Under the pieces are notes generated by a model, which was given only the letters and a program-made list of their open reading frames with translations, ran no database searches and had not been told where the DNA came from. A DNA stretch of 64,000 bases from UBA3839 sp963627995 (lineage in GTDB: Bacteria > Bacteroidota > Bacteroidia > Bacteroidales > Bacteroidaceae), in assembly GCA_963627995.1 (NCBI GenBank), contig CAVGCV010000008.1, positions 9,024 through 73,023 of the forward strand. The letters run 5' to 3'. Positions 50,996 to 59,316 of the stretch are shown here, piece after piece (the first letter of the stretch is position 1; each line of letters starts with the position of its first letter). The position numbers and the translations under genes are program-made.

Positions 50996-51047
50996 CGCGG
51001 CGCGCCGGAAGTCTCCATCGGCTTCCGGCGCGCCGCGTTTTTCTTTT
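50996..51047 (+). terminator. Terminator after dapA
   Basis: A perfect 16-bp stem (50996-51011 with 51022-51037; core GGCGCGCCGGAAG) has a 10-nt loop, followed by TTTTTCTTTT. It is the clearest rho-independent terminator in the window. Confidence 0.95.
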
Positions 51048-51192
51048 CCCGGCGGCGTGGCGTGGCGGCCATGGCGCGGGGGACGGCCTTGCCTTTCACT
51101 TGCGCTTTCTCGAATCCGCGCAAGTCCCAGGCTCTCAATTGAATATAGTGCTTGTCCTGGCGGGCGTGCAGCCGTGCGGCCTGCGCGCGCGG

Positions 51193-53022
51193 CTATGCCA
51201 GCTCCAGGCTGAGCGCTTCCTTGAGCTTCGCGAGCGCGGGGTTTTCCTTGCAGAGGATGCCGAACTGCTCCGCCCTGCTGTAGGTGCGGGGGCGTTCCGC
51301 CTCCTCGCGCACGCGGATGTCCAGCCGCAGCTCGTCGCTGTGTAGAAAGGCGCGGATGCCCGCCGCGAGGTCGTCGGCGATGCGCTTGAAGTCGCTTTCG
51401 ACCAGCGGCGAGTCCACCGCCACTTCCACAGTTCTTCCGTCGGGGTTCAGCGTGGGCTTCGTGTACTTCATCCTCATGGCCGTGGCGGTCTCCTCCTTGG
51501 GCAGGAAGCTTGCGAAGGTGCGCCAGGCGGTGAGCAGGGCGGTTTCGTCCAGCTCCAGCTTCTCCAGCTTCTCCGCTTCGGCCTGCATCAGCCGGCGCGC
51601 CGCCTGCGCGGGGCTCTCGGCCTGTTCCGCGTTGGCCGGCGCTGCGGCGGCGGTGCTGCGGATGGAGAATCGGAGCGCGGCCGCGTGGGGCGTGGCTGCA
51701 GCCGGCTGCGCGGTGGGTGCGGCGGGTGCGTTCTGCTGCGGCGCGCGCGGTGCGCGTTCTGCCGCGGGCTTGGGTGTGGCCGTGCGCTTGGTGCTGAACA
51801 GCGGGCGTGGCGGCCGGTGGCACTTGAGTGCCGACAGGCCTGCGCCGAGCTTCGTGGCGCAGAGCCTTAGGAGTAGGGTGTTAGTCTGCGTAGGGCCAAG
51901 CCCGGAGGCGGGGTCGTCGTCGCCGCCCTGCGCCAGCTGCGCCATCTCGATGAGCGTCAGCTCCACGAGCAGCCTCCTGTTTTGGCTCTGGCGGTAGTTG
52001 ATGTCGCAGTCGGTGCACAGGCGGATGGCGGCGTAGAGCCACTTCGGGGGGCACCGCCGCGCCTGCTCGGCGTAGCGGGCGCGCACTTCGTCGGAGGTCT
52101 CGAGGAGGCGCACCGTCTGCTCGTCCCTGCTCACGAGCAGGCTGCGCAGGTGCGTGCTGAGTCCGCCGACGAAGTGGCTTCCCTCGAAGCCTTTGGCGAG
52201 GATTTCGTTGAGTGTCAGCAGAAGGTTGGGCACGCTGCCCTTCAGGAGGTCGTCCACCGCGCGGAAGTAGTAGTCGCTGTCCAGCACGTTGAGGTCGGCA
52301 ATCACGCCCTGGTAGGTGATGTTGTTCTGGCAGAACGACGCCACTTGGTCGAAGATGGAGAGCGCGTCCCTCATGCCGCCGTCGGCCTTCTGCGCGATGA
52401 CGGACAGCGCCTCGGGCTCGTAGGCGATGCCCTCCGCGCGCGCCACGTTCTCGAGGTGCCCCACGATGTCGCGCACGTTCATGCGGTTGAAGTCGTAAAT
52501 CTGGCACCGCGACAGGATGGTGGGGAGGAGCTTGTGCTTTTCGGTCGTGGCAAGGATGAAGACGGCGTGCGCCGGCGGCTCCTCCAGGGTCTTGAGGAAT
52601 GCGTTGAACGCTGCGGGGGAGAGCATGTGCACCTCGTCGATGATGAACACCTTGTAGCGTCCGATTTGCGGCGGGATGTTCACCTGCTCTATGAGCTGGC
52701 GGATGTCGTCGACCCCGTTGTTCGACGCGGCGTCGAGCTCGTGGATGTTGTACGACCGCTGCTCGTTGAACGCGCGGCACGACTCGCACGCCTCGCACGC
52801 CTCGCCGCCCTCGCGCGGCGACAGGCAGTTGATGGTCTTGGCGAAGATGCGCGCGCAAGTGGTCTTGCCCACGCCGCGCGGGCCGCAGAACAGGTAGGCG
52901 TGCGCCAGGCGGCCGGAGCGTATGGAGTTGCGCAGGGTGGTGGTCAGCGCCTCCTGGCCCACCACGCTGGCGAACGTCGTCGGGCGGTATTTCCGCGCCG
53001 AGACAATGTATTCACTCGTCAT
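51193..53022 (-). CDS. dnaX: DNA polymerase III subunits gamma/tau
   Basis: This 609-residue AAA+ clamp-loader subunit has Walker A GPRGVGKTTCARIFAKT (about residue 42-58) and a zinc module CEACESC with its flanking cysteines. Walker B is VFIIDEVHML, the arginine-finger region is LPTILSRCQIYDFNR, and sensor 2 is in the GGMRDALSIFDQ part. The C-terminal third (about 380-609) is the tau-specific region that contacts the polymerase and DnaB, with a low-complexity Ala/Pro linker. The ATG at 53022 (MTSEYIVSARKYRP) matches the family. No programmed-frameshift slippery site was recognised. Confidence 0.96.
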   Translation of the reverse strand: MTSEYIVSARKYRPTTFASVVGQEALTTTLRNSIRSGRLAHAYLFCGPRGVGKTTCARIFAKTINCLSPREGGEACEACESCRAFNEQRSYNIHELDAASNNGVDDIRQLIEQVNIPPQIGRYKVFIIDEVHMLSPAAFNAFLKTLEEPPAHAVFILATTEKHKLLPTILSRCQIYDFNRMNVRDIVGHLENVARAEGIAYEPEALSVIAQKADGGMRDALSIFDQVASFCQNNITYQGVIADLNVLDSDYYFRAVDDLLKGSVPNLLLTLNEILAKGFEGSHFVGGLSTHLRSLLVSRDEQTVRLLETSDEVRARYAEQARRCPPKWLYAAIRLCTDCDINYRQSQNRRLLVELTLIEMAQLAQGGDDDPASGLGPTQTNTLLLRLCATKLGAGLSALKCHRPPRPLFSTKRTATPKPAAERAPRAPQQNAPAAPTAQPAAATPHAAALRFSIRSTAAAAPANAEQAESPAQAARRLMQAEAEKLEKLELDETALLTAWRTFASFLPKEETATAMRMKYTKPTLNPDGRTVEVAVDSPLVESDFKRIADDLAAGIRAFLHSDELRLDIRVREEAERPRTYSRAEQFGILCKENPALAKLKEALSLELA

Positions 53023-53046
53023 GTTGCTGTCGGTTTCTCGTTCCGG

Positions 53047-53054
53047 CAAATATA
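53047..53054 (-). promoter_or_regulatory. -7 box TATATTTG for dnaX
   Basis: This is an exact TAnnTTTG match on the minus strand, 25 nt before the dnaX ATG. Confidence 0.6.
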
Positions 53055-53138
53055 CGCCTTTTTTGCGAGACGTGCCGGCCGCGCTGCCGAAATCTCCGCC
53101 GCCGCGCCGAAAAATGCGCGCCCTTGGCGGAAAATGCC

Positions 53139-53146
53139 TATCTTTG
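53139..53146 (+). promoter_or_regulatory. -7 box TATCTTTG for the DUF554 gene
   Basis: This is an exact TAnnTTTG match 37 nt before the ATG at 53183. It fixes that ATG as the start. Confidence 0.65.
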
Positions 53147-53182
53147 CGCCGGCTTTCCCGTGCGGGAAGAAAACGCAAGGAT

Positions 53183-53863
53183 ATGACAGGAACAATCGCC
53201 AACACGTGCGCCATCGTCGCCGGCACGCTGCTCGGGGCCGCGCTCAGGCGCGGCATCAAGGAGCGCTATCAGTCCGCGCTCTACACGGCGATGGGCCTCT
53301 GCGCCGTCGCGCTCGGATTCGAAGCGTGCGCCGTCCACCTCCCGAAGTCCACGGTGCCGGTACTTTTCATCGTCAGTCTGGCCGTCGGCTCGCTCGCCGG
53401 CGCGATGCTGCGGCTCGACGAGCGGTTCAAGCGGCTCGCCTCGCGCGGCTCGAAGGACGGCCGGCTGGGCGAGGGCCTCTGCACGGGCGTGCTGCTCTAC
53501 TGCCTCGGGTCGCTCTCCATGGTGGGGCCGGTGCTGTCCGCGCTCCACGGCGACAACACCTACCTCTACGCCAACGCCACGCTCGACCTCGTCTCCTCCG
53601 CCGTCCTCGCCTCCACCTACGGCATCGGGATGATATGGGCCGCGCCGGTGCTCTTCTGCTGGCAGGGCGCGTTCTACCTCGCGGCGCGCCTCTCGTCCGG
53701 GGCCATCAGCGACGCGCTGCTCACCGAGCTCAGCATCGTGGGCGGCGCGCTGGTCGCCGCCACGGGCTTCGGCATACTCGGCATCAAGGACTGCAAGACG
53801 CTGAACATGCTCCCGTCGCTGCTCGTCCCCGTCCTCTACTTCCTCCTGCGGAGCCTTTTCTGA
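53183..53863 (+). CDS. DUF554 family membrane protein
   Basis: This 226-residue inner-membrane protein has about 7 hydrophobic helices. It opens MTGTIANTCAIVAGTLLGAALRRG, with the family's GTxxNxxAIxxGxxxG pattern. The block FCTGVLLYCLGSLSMVGP (here CTGVLLYCLGSLSMVGPV) and the final GFGILGIKDCKTLNMLPSLL are conserved in DUF554. The molecular function is unknown; a transporter-like role is often assumed but not shown. It is monocistronic, with its own -7 box and followed by a 22-bp repeat array. Confidence 0.88.
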   Translation: MTGTIANTCAIVAGTLLGAALRRGIKERYQSALYTAMGLCAVALGFEACAVHLPKSTVPVLFIVSLAVGSLAGAMLRLDERFKRLASRGSKDGRLGEGLCTGVLLYCLGSLSMVGPVLSALHGDNTYLYANATLDLVSSAVLASTYGIGMIWAAPVLFCWQGAFYLAARLSSGAISDALLTELSIVGGALVAATGFGILGIKDCKTLNMLPSLLVPVLYFLLRSLF

Positions 53864-53942
53864 ACCCGTGCCGGCCGCCCGCCGCGCCGCCCGCCGCCGC
53901 CGTCCGCGCGCGTGCGGAAAGGGGCGCGCGGAGGGCCTGGAG

Positions 53943-54056
53943 TCGCGGCGCACTGAAAATTTATTTTGAGCGCACCGGAAAAATATTTTGAGCGCACCGG
54001 GAAAAAACTTGCGGCGCACTCAAAATAAATTTTCAGTGCGCCGCGATTTTCGCAAC
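53943..54056. repeat. Intergenic array of 22-bp units (array 5) with perfect 28-bp inverted repeat
   Basis: Five units start at 53947, 53969, 53991, 54013 and 54035. Units 1-3 carry GCGCAC followed by A/T-rich runs; units 4-5 are the inverse. The outer arms, 53943-53970 and 54019-54046, are perfectly complementary over 28 nt with a 48-nt spacer. Their core is GGCGCACTGAAAATTT. As RNA this would form a large cruciform-like hairpin. Confidence 0.9.
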
Positions 54057-54113
54057 ACTGCGGACATCCCGGTTTTCCTCCGCGCGGAGGGCGGGCATGT
54101 CGGGCGGAATGCG

Positions 54114-54121
54114 TAACTTTG
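54114..54121 (+). promoter_or_regulatory. -7 box TAACTTTG for the queuosine transporter operon
   Basis: This is an exact TAnnTTTG match, 78 nt before the ATG at 54199. Confidence 0.65.
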
Positions 54122-54198
54122 CGCCGGAAATTCCACTTTGCATCGCAGCGCGGGCCCGCGCTGCCGTGTGCTTGACCACCACGTAAAAAACAAGAACA

Positions 54199-54885
54199 AT
54201 GAAACATCCAAAGACTGTGCCCGTGTCGCTCATGCTCATGGGCGTGCTGTTCTGCGTGTGCCTCGTCACTTCCAACCTCTTGGAGACCAAGGTGCTGCAG
54301 CTCGGCCCCGTTGCCCTGACGGCGGGCTTCCTCGTGTTCCCCGTTTCCTACATCCTCAACGACTGTGTGGCCGAGGTGTGGGGCTTCCGCAAGGCGCGGC
54401 TCCTCATCTGGCTCGGATTTGCCGCCAACTTCATGGTTGTCGCGCTCGCAGGGCTCGCCACGGTGCTGCCCGCCGCGCCCTACTGGCAGGGCGACGAGGC
54501 GTTCCGCTTCGTCTTCGGCCTCGCGCCGCGCATCGCCGGGGCGAGCCTGACGGCGTTCCTGGTGGGCTCGTTCCTCAACGCGTGGGTGATGAGCCGCATG
54601 AAGCTGCGCGACCGCGGCCGCCACTTCTCGTGGCGCGCCATCGCCTCGACCGTGGTGGGGGAGAGCGCCGACTCCGCCGTGTTCTTCCCCCTGGCGTTCG
54701 GCGGGCTGGTGGAGGTGCGGGAGCTGCTGGAGCTGATGGCGGTGCAGGTGGCGGCGAAGACCCTCTACGAGGTCGTCGCGCTGCCCGTCACGGTGAGGGT
54801 CGTGCGCTACGTGAAGCGCACGGAGCGCACCGACGTGTATGACGAGAACGTGTCGTACAACATTTTGAAGGTAAAAGACTTATAG
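54199..54885 (+). CDS. yhhQ: Queuosine precursor transporter (YhhQ family)
   Basis: This 228-residue membrane protein has about 6 helices: VSLMLMGVLFCVCLVTSNLLETKVLQ, then FLVFPVSYILNDCVAEVWGFRKAR, AFLVGSFLNAWVMSRMK and GESADSAVFFPLAFGG. SNLLxxK, DCVAEVWGFRKAR and GESxDS are the family landmarks. It imports queuine or the precursors preQ0/preQ1 used to modify tRNA. The next gene, queF, reduces preQ0, so the context supports the role. Only 20 nt separate the two genes. Confidence 0.92.
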   Translation: MKHPKTVPVSLMLMGVLFCVCLVTSNLLETKVLQLGPVALTAGFLVFPVSYILNDCVAEVWGFRKARLLIWLGFAANFMVVALAGLATVLPAAPYWQGDEAFRFVFGLAPRIAGASLTAFLVGSFLNAWVMSRMKLRDRGRHFSWRAIASTVVGESADSAVFFPLAFGGLVEVRELLELMAVQVAAKTLYEVVALPVTVRVVRYVKRTERTDVYDENVSYNILKVKDL

Positions 54886-54905
54886 CTGAAGCATTGAACC
54901 ACGAC

Positions 54906-55397
54906 ATGAATACAGAGATGACCACTCCCGCCCGCTGCGGCGACCGCTCCGGCGAGGGGCTGAAGGCCCTGGGGCGGAGCACGCGCTACCGCGACGACTA
55001 CTGCCCCGAGGTGCTGGAGACTTTCCGCAACAGGCACACCGGCAACGACTACTGGGTGACCTTCCGCTGCCCCGAGTTTACCAGCCTTTGCCCCATCACC
55101 GGGCAGCCCGACTTCGCCGAAATCATCATCAGCTACGTTCCCGACGAGCGCATGGTGGAGAGCAAGAGCCTCAAGCTCTACCTCTTCGGCTTCCGCAACC
55201 ACGGCGACTTCCACGAGGACTGTGTGAACACCATCATGAAAGACCTCGTCGCGCTGATGTCGCCGCGCTACATCGAGGTGACCGGCGTGTTCACGCCGCG
55301 CGGCGGCATCGCCATCCACCCCTACGCCAACTACGGGCGGCCCGGCACGCGCTTCCAGCGGATGGCCGAATTCCGCATGGAGCGCCGCGGGCTGTGA
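54906..55397 (+). CDS. queF: NADPH-dependent 7-cyano-7-deazaguanine reductase
   Basis: This 163-residue enzyme of the short QueF type reduces preQ0 to preQ1 in queuosine biosynthesis. FTSLCPITGQPDFAEIIISYVPDE contains the catalytic Cys. VESKSLKLYLFGFRNHGDFHEDC contains the substrate Glu and the QueF signature. The ATG at 54906 is preferred; a TTG at 54894 could add four residues. It forms an operon with the queuosine transporter. Confidence 0.95.
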   Translation: MNTEMTTPARCGDRSGEGLKALGRSTRYRDDYCPEVLETFRNRHTGNDYWVTFRCPEFTSLCPITGQPDFAEIIISYVPDERMVESKSLKLYLFGFRNHGDFHEDCVNTIMKDLVALMSPRYIEVTGVFTPRGGIAIHPYANYGRPGTRFQRMAEFRMERRGL

Positions 55398-55487
55398 CGT
55401 GCCGCCGCCCCCCGCGCGCCGCGGCAAAAACGGAGCGGGCGCGCCGAAAAATGGCGCGCGGATTGCAGGCGTTCCAACATTTATGCA

Positions 55488-55495
55488 TAACTTTG
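55488..55495 (+). promoter_or_regulatory. -7 box TAACTTTG for phoH
   Basis: This is an exact TAnnTTTG match. A TTG at 55463-55465 lies 22 nt upstream and could be the -33 element. The ATG is at 55560. Confidence 0.65.
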
Positions 55496-55559
55496 CATCT
55501 CACAGAACGCGAGGCACGGATGAACACGACGCACACGGAAGCAAGGGAAAGGACGGCCC

Positions 55560-56540
55560 ATGATTGAGAAGCACATCGTGCTGGACGACGTGGACCTCGT
55601 CGCCTTCTACGGCGTGAGGAACATCCACCTGCAGATGCTCAAGGCGCTCTACCCGAAGCTCCGCGTCGCGGCGCGCGGCAACGTTGTGAAGGTGATGGGC
55701 GACGAGGAGGCCATCCGCGGGTTCGAGGAGACCGTGGAGGGGATGCGGCTGCACTGCGTGAGGTACAACTCGCTGAGCGAGCAGGCCATACTCTCCATCG
55801 TGAAGGGCGAGCAGGCGCACGACGACCACGACTCGTCCGCCATCTGCTACACCGTCACGGGAAAGCCCGTCGTCGCGCGCAGTGAGAACCAGCGGCGGCT
55901 CGTCGCCGCCTACGAGGCGAACGACATGCTCTTCGCCGTCGGGCCGGCCGGGTCGGGGAAAACCTACGTGAGCATCGCGCTCGCCGTGCGCGCGCTGAAG
56001 AACAAGGAGATACGCCGACTGATTCTCTCGCGCCCCGCCGTCGAGGCCGGCGAGAAACTGGGCTTCCTGCCCGGCGACATGAAAGAGAAAATAGACCCGT
56101 ACCTCCAGCCGCTCTACGACGCGCTGCAAGACATGATTCCGCCGCAGCGGCTCGCCGAGTACATGGAGCACAACGTCATCCAGATAGCGCCGCTCGCCTT
56201 CATGCGCGGACGCACGCTCAACGACGCCGTCGTCATCCTCGACGAAGCCCAGAACACCACGACGCAGCAGATAAAGATGTTCCTCACCCGCATGGGCCAG
56301 AACACGAAGATGATAATAACGGGAGACCTCACGCAGATAGACTTGCCGCGCGCCGTGCGCTCCGGGCTCAAAGAGGCCGCGCACGTGCTGCGCGACGTGG
56401 AGGGCATTGCGTTCGTGGAGATGAACGAGCGGGACATCGTCCGCCACCGCCTCGTGACGCGCATCGTCAACGCCTACGACGACTATGAGCGCCGCCGCCG
56501 CGAAGCCGAGCCGAAGCTCTTCAGCGAAAGGGATTTCTGA
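55560..56540 (+). CDS. phoH: PhoH-family ATPase
   Basis: This is a 326-residue protein. Residues 1-110 form a small N-terminal KH-like domain (LYPKLRVAARGNVVKVMGDEEA). Residues 115-320 form the PhoH P-loop ATPase: Walker A GPAGSGKTYVSIALA, SRPAVEAGEKLGFLPGD, Walker B VVILDEAQNTT and the sensor FLTRMGQNTKMIITGDLTQIDLP. It is probably RNA-associated, like PhoH/YbeZ proteins linked to rRNA processing with YbeY; this follows from the family. It lies 19 nt before purC. Confidence 0.93.
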   Translation: MIEKHIVLDDVDLVAFYGVRNIHLQMLKALYPKLRVAARGNVVKVMGDEEAIRGFEETVEGMRLHCVRYNSLSEQAILSIVKGEQAHDDHDSSAICYTVTGKPVVARSENQRRLVAAYEANDMLFAVGPAGSGKTYVSIALAVRALKNKEIRRLILSRPAVEAGEKLGFLPGDMKEKIDPYLQPLYDALQDMIPPQRLAEYMEHNVIQIAPLAFMRGRTLNDAVVILDEAQNTTTQQIKMFLTRMGQNTKMIITGDLTQIDLPRAVRSGLKEAAHVLRDVEGIAFVEMNERDIVRHRLVTRIVNAYDDYERRRREAEPKLFSERDF

Positions 56541-56559
56541 CATTCAAACCCAAAATACG

Positions 56560-57507
56560 ATGAACGCTCTAACAAGAACAGATTTCAACTTCCCGGGCCA
56601 GAAGGACGTGTACCACGGAAAGGTGCGCGACGTGTACAACATCGACGACGACCTCATGGTGATGGTGGCCACCGACCGCATCTCGGCCTTCGACGTGGTG
56701 CTGCCCAAGGGCATTCCTTACAAAGGCCAGGTGCTCAACCAAATCGCCGCGAAGTTTCTCGAAGCCTCGCGCGAGGCCGTGCCGAACTGGCTGCTCGCGA
56801 CCCCCGACCCCAACGTGAGCGTCGGGCTGAGGTGCCAGGGATTCCGCGTCGAGATGATTATCCGCGGCTATCTCACGGGCTCGGCGTGGCGCGAGTACGA
56901 GTCGGGCTGCCGCGAGATATGCGGCGTCGCCCTTCCCGACGGAATGCGGGAGAACGAAAAGTTCCCGCGCCCCATCATCACGCCCACCACGAAGGCGGAC
57001 GAGGGGCACGACGAGAACATTTCGAAGGAGGAAATCATCGCCCAGGGCATTGTCGGCAAGGAAGACTATGAGCAGATGGAGCAGTACACCCACGCCCTCT
57101 TCGACCTCGGCACCAGCATCGCAGCCGAGAAGGGGCTGATACTGGTCGACACGAAATATGAGTTCGGAAAACGCGACGGGCGCGTCTATCTCATCGACGA
57201 AGTGCACACGCCCGACTCGAGCCGCTACTTCTATGCCGACGGCTACGCGGAGAAATTCCAGGCGGGTGAGCCCCAGCGCCAGCTTTCAAAGGAGTTTGTC
57301 CGCCAGTGGCTCATAGACCACAACTTCATGAACCGCGCCGGCGAGACGATGCCGGCGATTCCCGACGATTTCGTGTCGTCGGTCTCGGAGCGCTATATCG
57401 AGCTCTACGAGCACATCGTGGGCGAAAAGTTCGTCAAGGCGGAGGACACGGAAGACATCGCGGCGCGCATCGACCGCAACGTGCGGGCCTATCTTGCCAC
57501 GCGCTGA
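56560..57507 (+). CDS. purC: Phosphoribosylaminoimidazole-succinocarboxamide synthase (SAICAR synthetase)
   Basis: This 315-residue enzyme of the longer purC type joins CAIR and aspartate with ATP. It opens FPGQKDVYHGKVRDVYNIDDDLMVMVATDRISAFDVVLPKGIPYKG, cited in pieces as YHGKVRDVY and TDRISAFDV. It also has GLRCQGFRVEMIIRGYLTGSAWREY and LIDEVHTPDSSRYF, with the Asp-rich ATP/Mg site. The ATG at 56560 (MNALTRTDFNF) matches family starts. It lies between phoH and ubiE/menG. Confidence 0.96.
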   Translation: MNALTRTDFNFPGQKDVYHGKVRDVYNIDDDLMVMVATDRISAFDVVLPKGIPYKGQVLNQIAAKFLEASREAVPNWLLATPDPNVSVGLRCQGFRVEMIIRGYLTGSAWREYESGCREICGVALPDGMRENEKFPRPIITPTTKADEGHDENISKEEIIAQGIVGKEDYEQMEQYTHALFDLGTSIAAEKGLILVDTKYEFGKRDGRVYLIDEVHTPDSSRYFYADGYAEKFQAGEPQRQLSKEFVRQWLIDHNFMNRAGETMPAIPDDFVSSVSERYIELYEHIVGEKFVKAEDTEDIAARIDRNVRAYLATR

Positions 57508-57515
57508 CGCCGCCC

Positions 57516-57598
57516 GCGCCGTCCGGCCGTGCAGGCGCTGCGCGCGGACGGCGCGTCCTTTCCATGGCGCCGGCACCCTGGATTGGCAATGCCGGCGC
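57516..57598 (+). other. Two hairpins between purC and ubiE/menG
   Basis: Stem 1 is GCGCCGTCCG (57516-57525) with 57545-57554. Stem 2 is GCGCCGGCA (57567-57575) with 57590-57598. Neither has a strong T-tract, so partial termination or pausing is plausible. The start of ubiE/menG lies 17 nt further on. Confidence 0.5.
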
Positions 57599-57614
57599 AC
57601 CGAATCCACGCCCG

Positions 57615-58358
57615 ATGTACGCACAGGAAGAAATAAGGCCCTACGCTGGCGGTGAGCCGAAGAGGGCGCAGGTGGAGTCGATGTTCGACCGCATCGCGCA
57701 CTCTTACGACCGCCTGAACCACCTGCTCTCACTCGGCATCGACCGCCGGTGGAGGCGCACGGCCATGCGCTACGTGCGCAAGCATGCCGACGTGCCGCCG
57801 CGCCGCGTCCTCGACGTGGCCACGGGGACGGGCGACTTCGCCCTGCTGGCCGAGCGGGTGCTCTCGCCCGACAGCGTCGTCGGCGTCGACATCTCGCGCG
57901 GCATGATGGAAATCGCGGAGCGCAAGGTTGCCGAGGCGGGGCTGTCGCACAAGATCTCGTTCAGGTGCGAGGATTGCTCGCACCTGTCGTTCGCCGACCA
58001 CAGCTTCGACGCCGTGGTGACGGCTTTCGGCCTCCGCAACTTCCAGGACCTCGACGCGTGCCTGGAGGAGATGCGGCGCGTGCTGCGCCCGGGCGGGCTG
58101 CTCGTCGCCATCGACCTCTGCGCGCCGCGCGGGTTTCCCATGGGCGCGCTCTTCTGGCTCTACAAGCACGCGGCCATGCCCGTCGCGGGGCGGCTCATCT
58201 CCCGCGACGACAGCGCATACACCTACCTTCCTTCGACGATGGAGGCCGTCCCGCAGGCGGAAGCGATGGCCGCCATCTTCGCCAAGGCGGGTTTCGCCGG
58301 CGTGCGCTGGCGGCGGCTCGTGTTCGGCATGTGCATGCTCTACGCGGGCACGAAGTGA
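57615..58358 (+). CDS. menG: Demethylmenaquinone methyltransferase (UbiE/MenG)
   Basis: This 247-residue SAM-dependent methyltransferase makes the last step of menaquinone synthesis. Family motifs are VESMFDRIAHSYDRLNHLLSLGIDRRWRRTAM (VESMFDRIAHSYDRLN), the SAM loop VLDVATGTGDFALLAE, VVGVDISRGMMEIAERK, and VVTAFGLRNFQDLDACLEEMRRVLRPGG with TAFGLRNF. The ATG at 57615 (MYAQEEIRPY) fits. Bacteroidales use menaquinone, so menG is the better symbol than ubiE. It lies between purC and aroE. Confidence 0.95.
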   Translation: MYAQEEIRPYAGGEPKRAQVESMFDRIAHSYDRLNHLLSLGIDRRWRRTAMRYVRKHADVPPRRVLDVATGTGDFALLAERVLSPDSVVGVDISRGMMEIAERKVAEAGLSHKISFRCEDCSHLSFADHSFDAVVTAFGLRNFQDLDACLEEMRRVLRPGGLLVAIDLCAPRGFPMGALFWLYKHAAMPVAGRLISRDDSAYTYLPSTMEAVPQAEAMAAIFAKAGFAGVRWRRLVFGMCMLYAGTK

Positions 58359-58399
58359 CCTTTCGCCGCATACAGACAACACTTTAACCGATTTACGAT

Positions 58400-59146
58400 A
58401 TGGACACCTACGGACTGGTCGGTAACCCGCTTGGGCATTCGTTCTCGCAGAGTTACTTCACTGACAAGTTTTCGAGCGAGCTCATCGATGCCGAGTACCG
58501 CAACTTCGAGATTCCCTCGATAGAGGAGTTTCCCGAAATCATCGCGTCGAACCCGCACCTCCGGGGGCTGAACGTCACCATTCCTTACAAAGAGAAGGTG
58601 ATTCCATACCTCGACGAGGTGAGCCGCGAGGCGCGCGCCATCGGCGCGGTCAATGTGGTCGAGGTGCGGCGCGAGGGCGACGACGTGACGCTCGTGGGGC
58701 ACAACTCCGATGTGGTCGGGTTCGCCGAGTCCATCGAGCCGCTGCTGCGCCCCCACCACCGGAAGGCGCTGATTCTCGGCACGGGGGGCGCTTCGAAAGC
58801 CGTGCACTACGCCCTGACGCGCCGTTTCGGCATGGAGGTCGTGTTCGTGTCGCGCTACAAGCGTCCGGGCACGGTGTGCTACGGCGACATCGACGCCGCG
58901 GCCGTGCGCGAGTACGAGGTCATCGTGAACTGCACGCCGCTGGGCATGTACCCGAAGACCGCCGCGTGCCCCGAGCTTCCCTACGACGCGCTGACGTCCG
59001 ACAACCTGCTCTTCGACCTCGTCTACAACCCCGACCGCACGAAGTTCATGTGCGAGGGAGCGAAGCGCGGGGCGGAGGTGAAGAACGGGCTGGAGATGCT
59101 CGTGCTGCAGGCCAACGCCAGCTGGGACATTTGGAGCGGGCGGTAG
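58400..59146 (+). CDS. aroE: Shikimate dehydrogenase
   Basis: This 248-residue enzyme, shorter than the usual ~270, reduces 3-dehydroshikimate with NADPH for aromatic amino acids. The substrate site opens GLVGNPLGHSFSQSYF. The catalytic Lys and Asp blocks are LNVTIPYKEKVIPYLDE and VGHNSDVVGFAESIEP. The NADP loop is LILGTGGASKAVHYAL, and NCTPLGMYP follows. It lies 41 nt after menG and is followed by a strong hairpin. Confidence 0.95.
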   Translation: MDTYGLVGNPLGHSFSQSYFTDKFSSELIDAEYRNFEIPSIEEFPEIIASNPHLRGLNVTIPYKEKVIPYLDEVSREARAIGAVNVVEVRREGDDVTLVGHNSDVVGFAESIEPLLRPHHRKALILGTGGASKAVHYALTRRFGMEVVFVSRYKRPGTVCYGDIDAAAVREYEVIVNCTPLGMYPKTAACPELPYDALTSDNLLFDLVYNPDRTKFMCEGAKRGAEVKNGLEMLVLQANASWDIWSGR

Positions 59147-59223
59147 GACGGCGGCCACAGCGCGTCGGCCGTCCGTGCCGTCGGCGGCTGCGCGGACGAG
59201 GGGCTGCGCGCATGCGGGAGACG

Positions 59224-59266
59224 GAGCGCGGGGCGCACACACGTGCAGTGTGTGCGCCCCGCGCTC
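59224..59266. terminator. Hairpin between aroE and the tmRNA gene
   Basis: A perfect 18-bp stem (59224-59241 with 59249-59266; core GCGCGGGGCGCACACA) has a 7-nt loop. It lies between the convergent aroE and ssrA genes and can end both transcripts. The following T-richness is weak. Confidence 0.7.
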
Positions 59267-59316
59267 GTTGTGCGTCCCGGTGGCTGCCGCCGCGCATCGC
59301 GCCGGCGGGCGGTGTG

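Larger units (their letters stand above)
53864..54198. other. Intergenic region between the DUF554 gene and the queuosine transporter
   Basis: This 335-nt gap contains no gene. It holds array 5 of the 22-bp repeats and the transporter promoter at 54114. A G+C-rich stretch (53864-53942) shows nothing recognisable. Confidence 0.6.

Noticed and set aside
53864..53942. Possible continuation of array 5 to the left
   Set aside because: The sequence is G+C-rich but the units cannot be aligned at 22 bp with the GCGCAC core.
55414..55446. A possible sixth 22-bp array upstream of phoH (two GCGCGCCG cores with A-rich runs)
   Set aside because: The two cores are 25 bp apart, not 22, and no further units follow.
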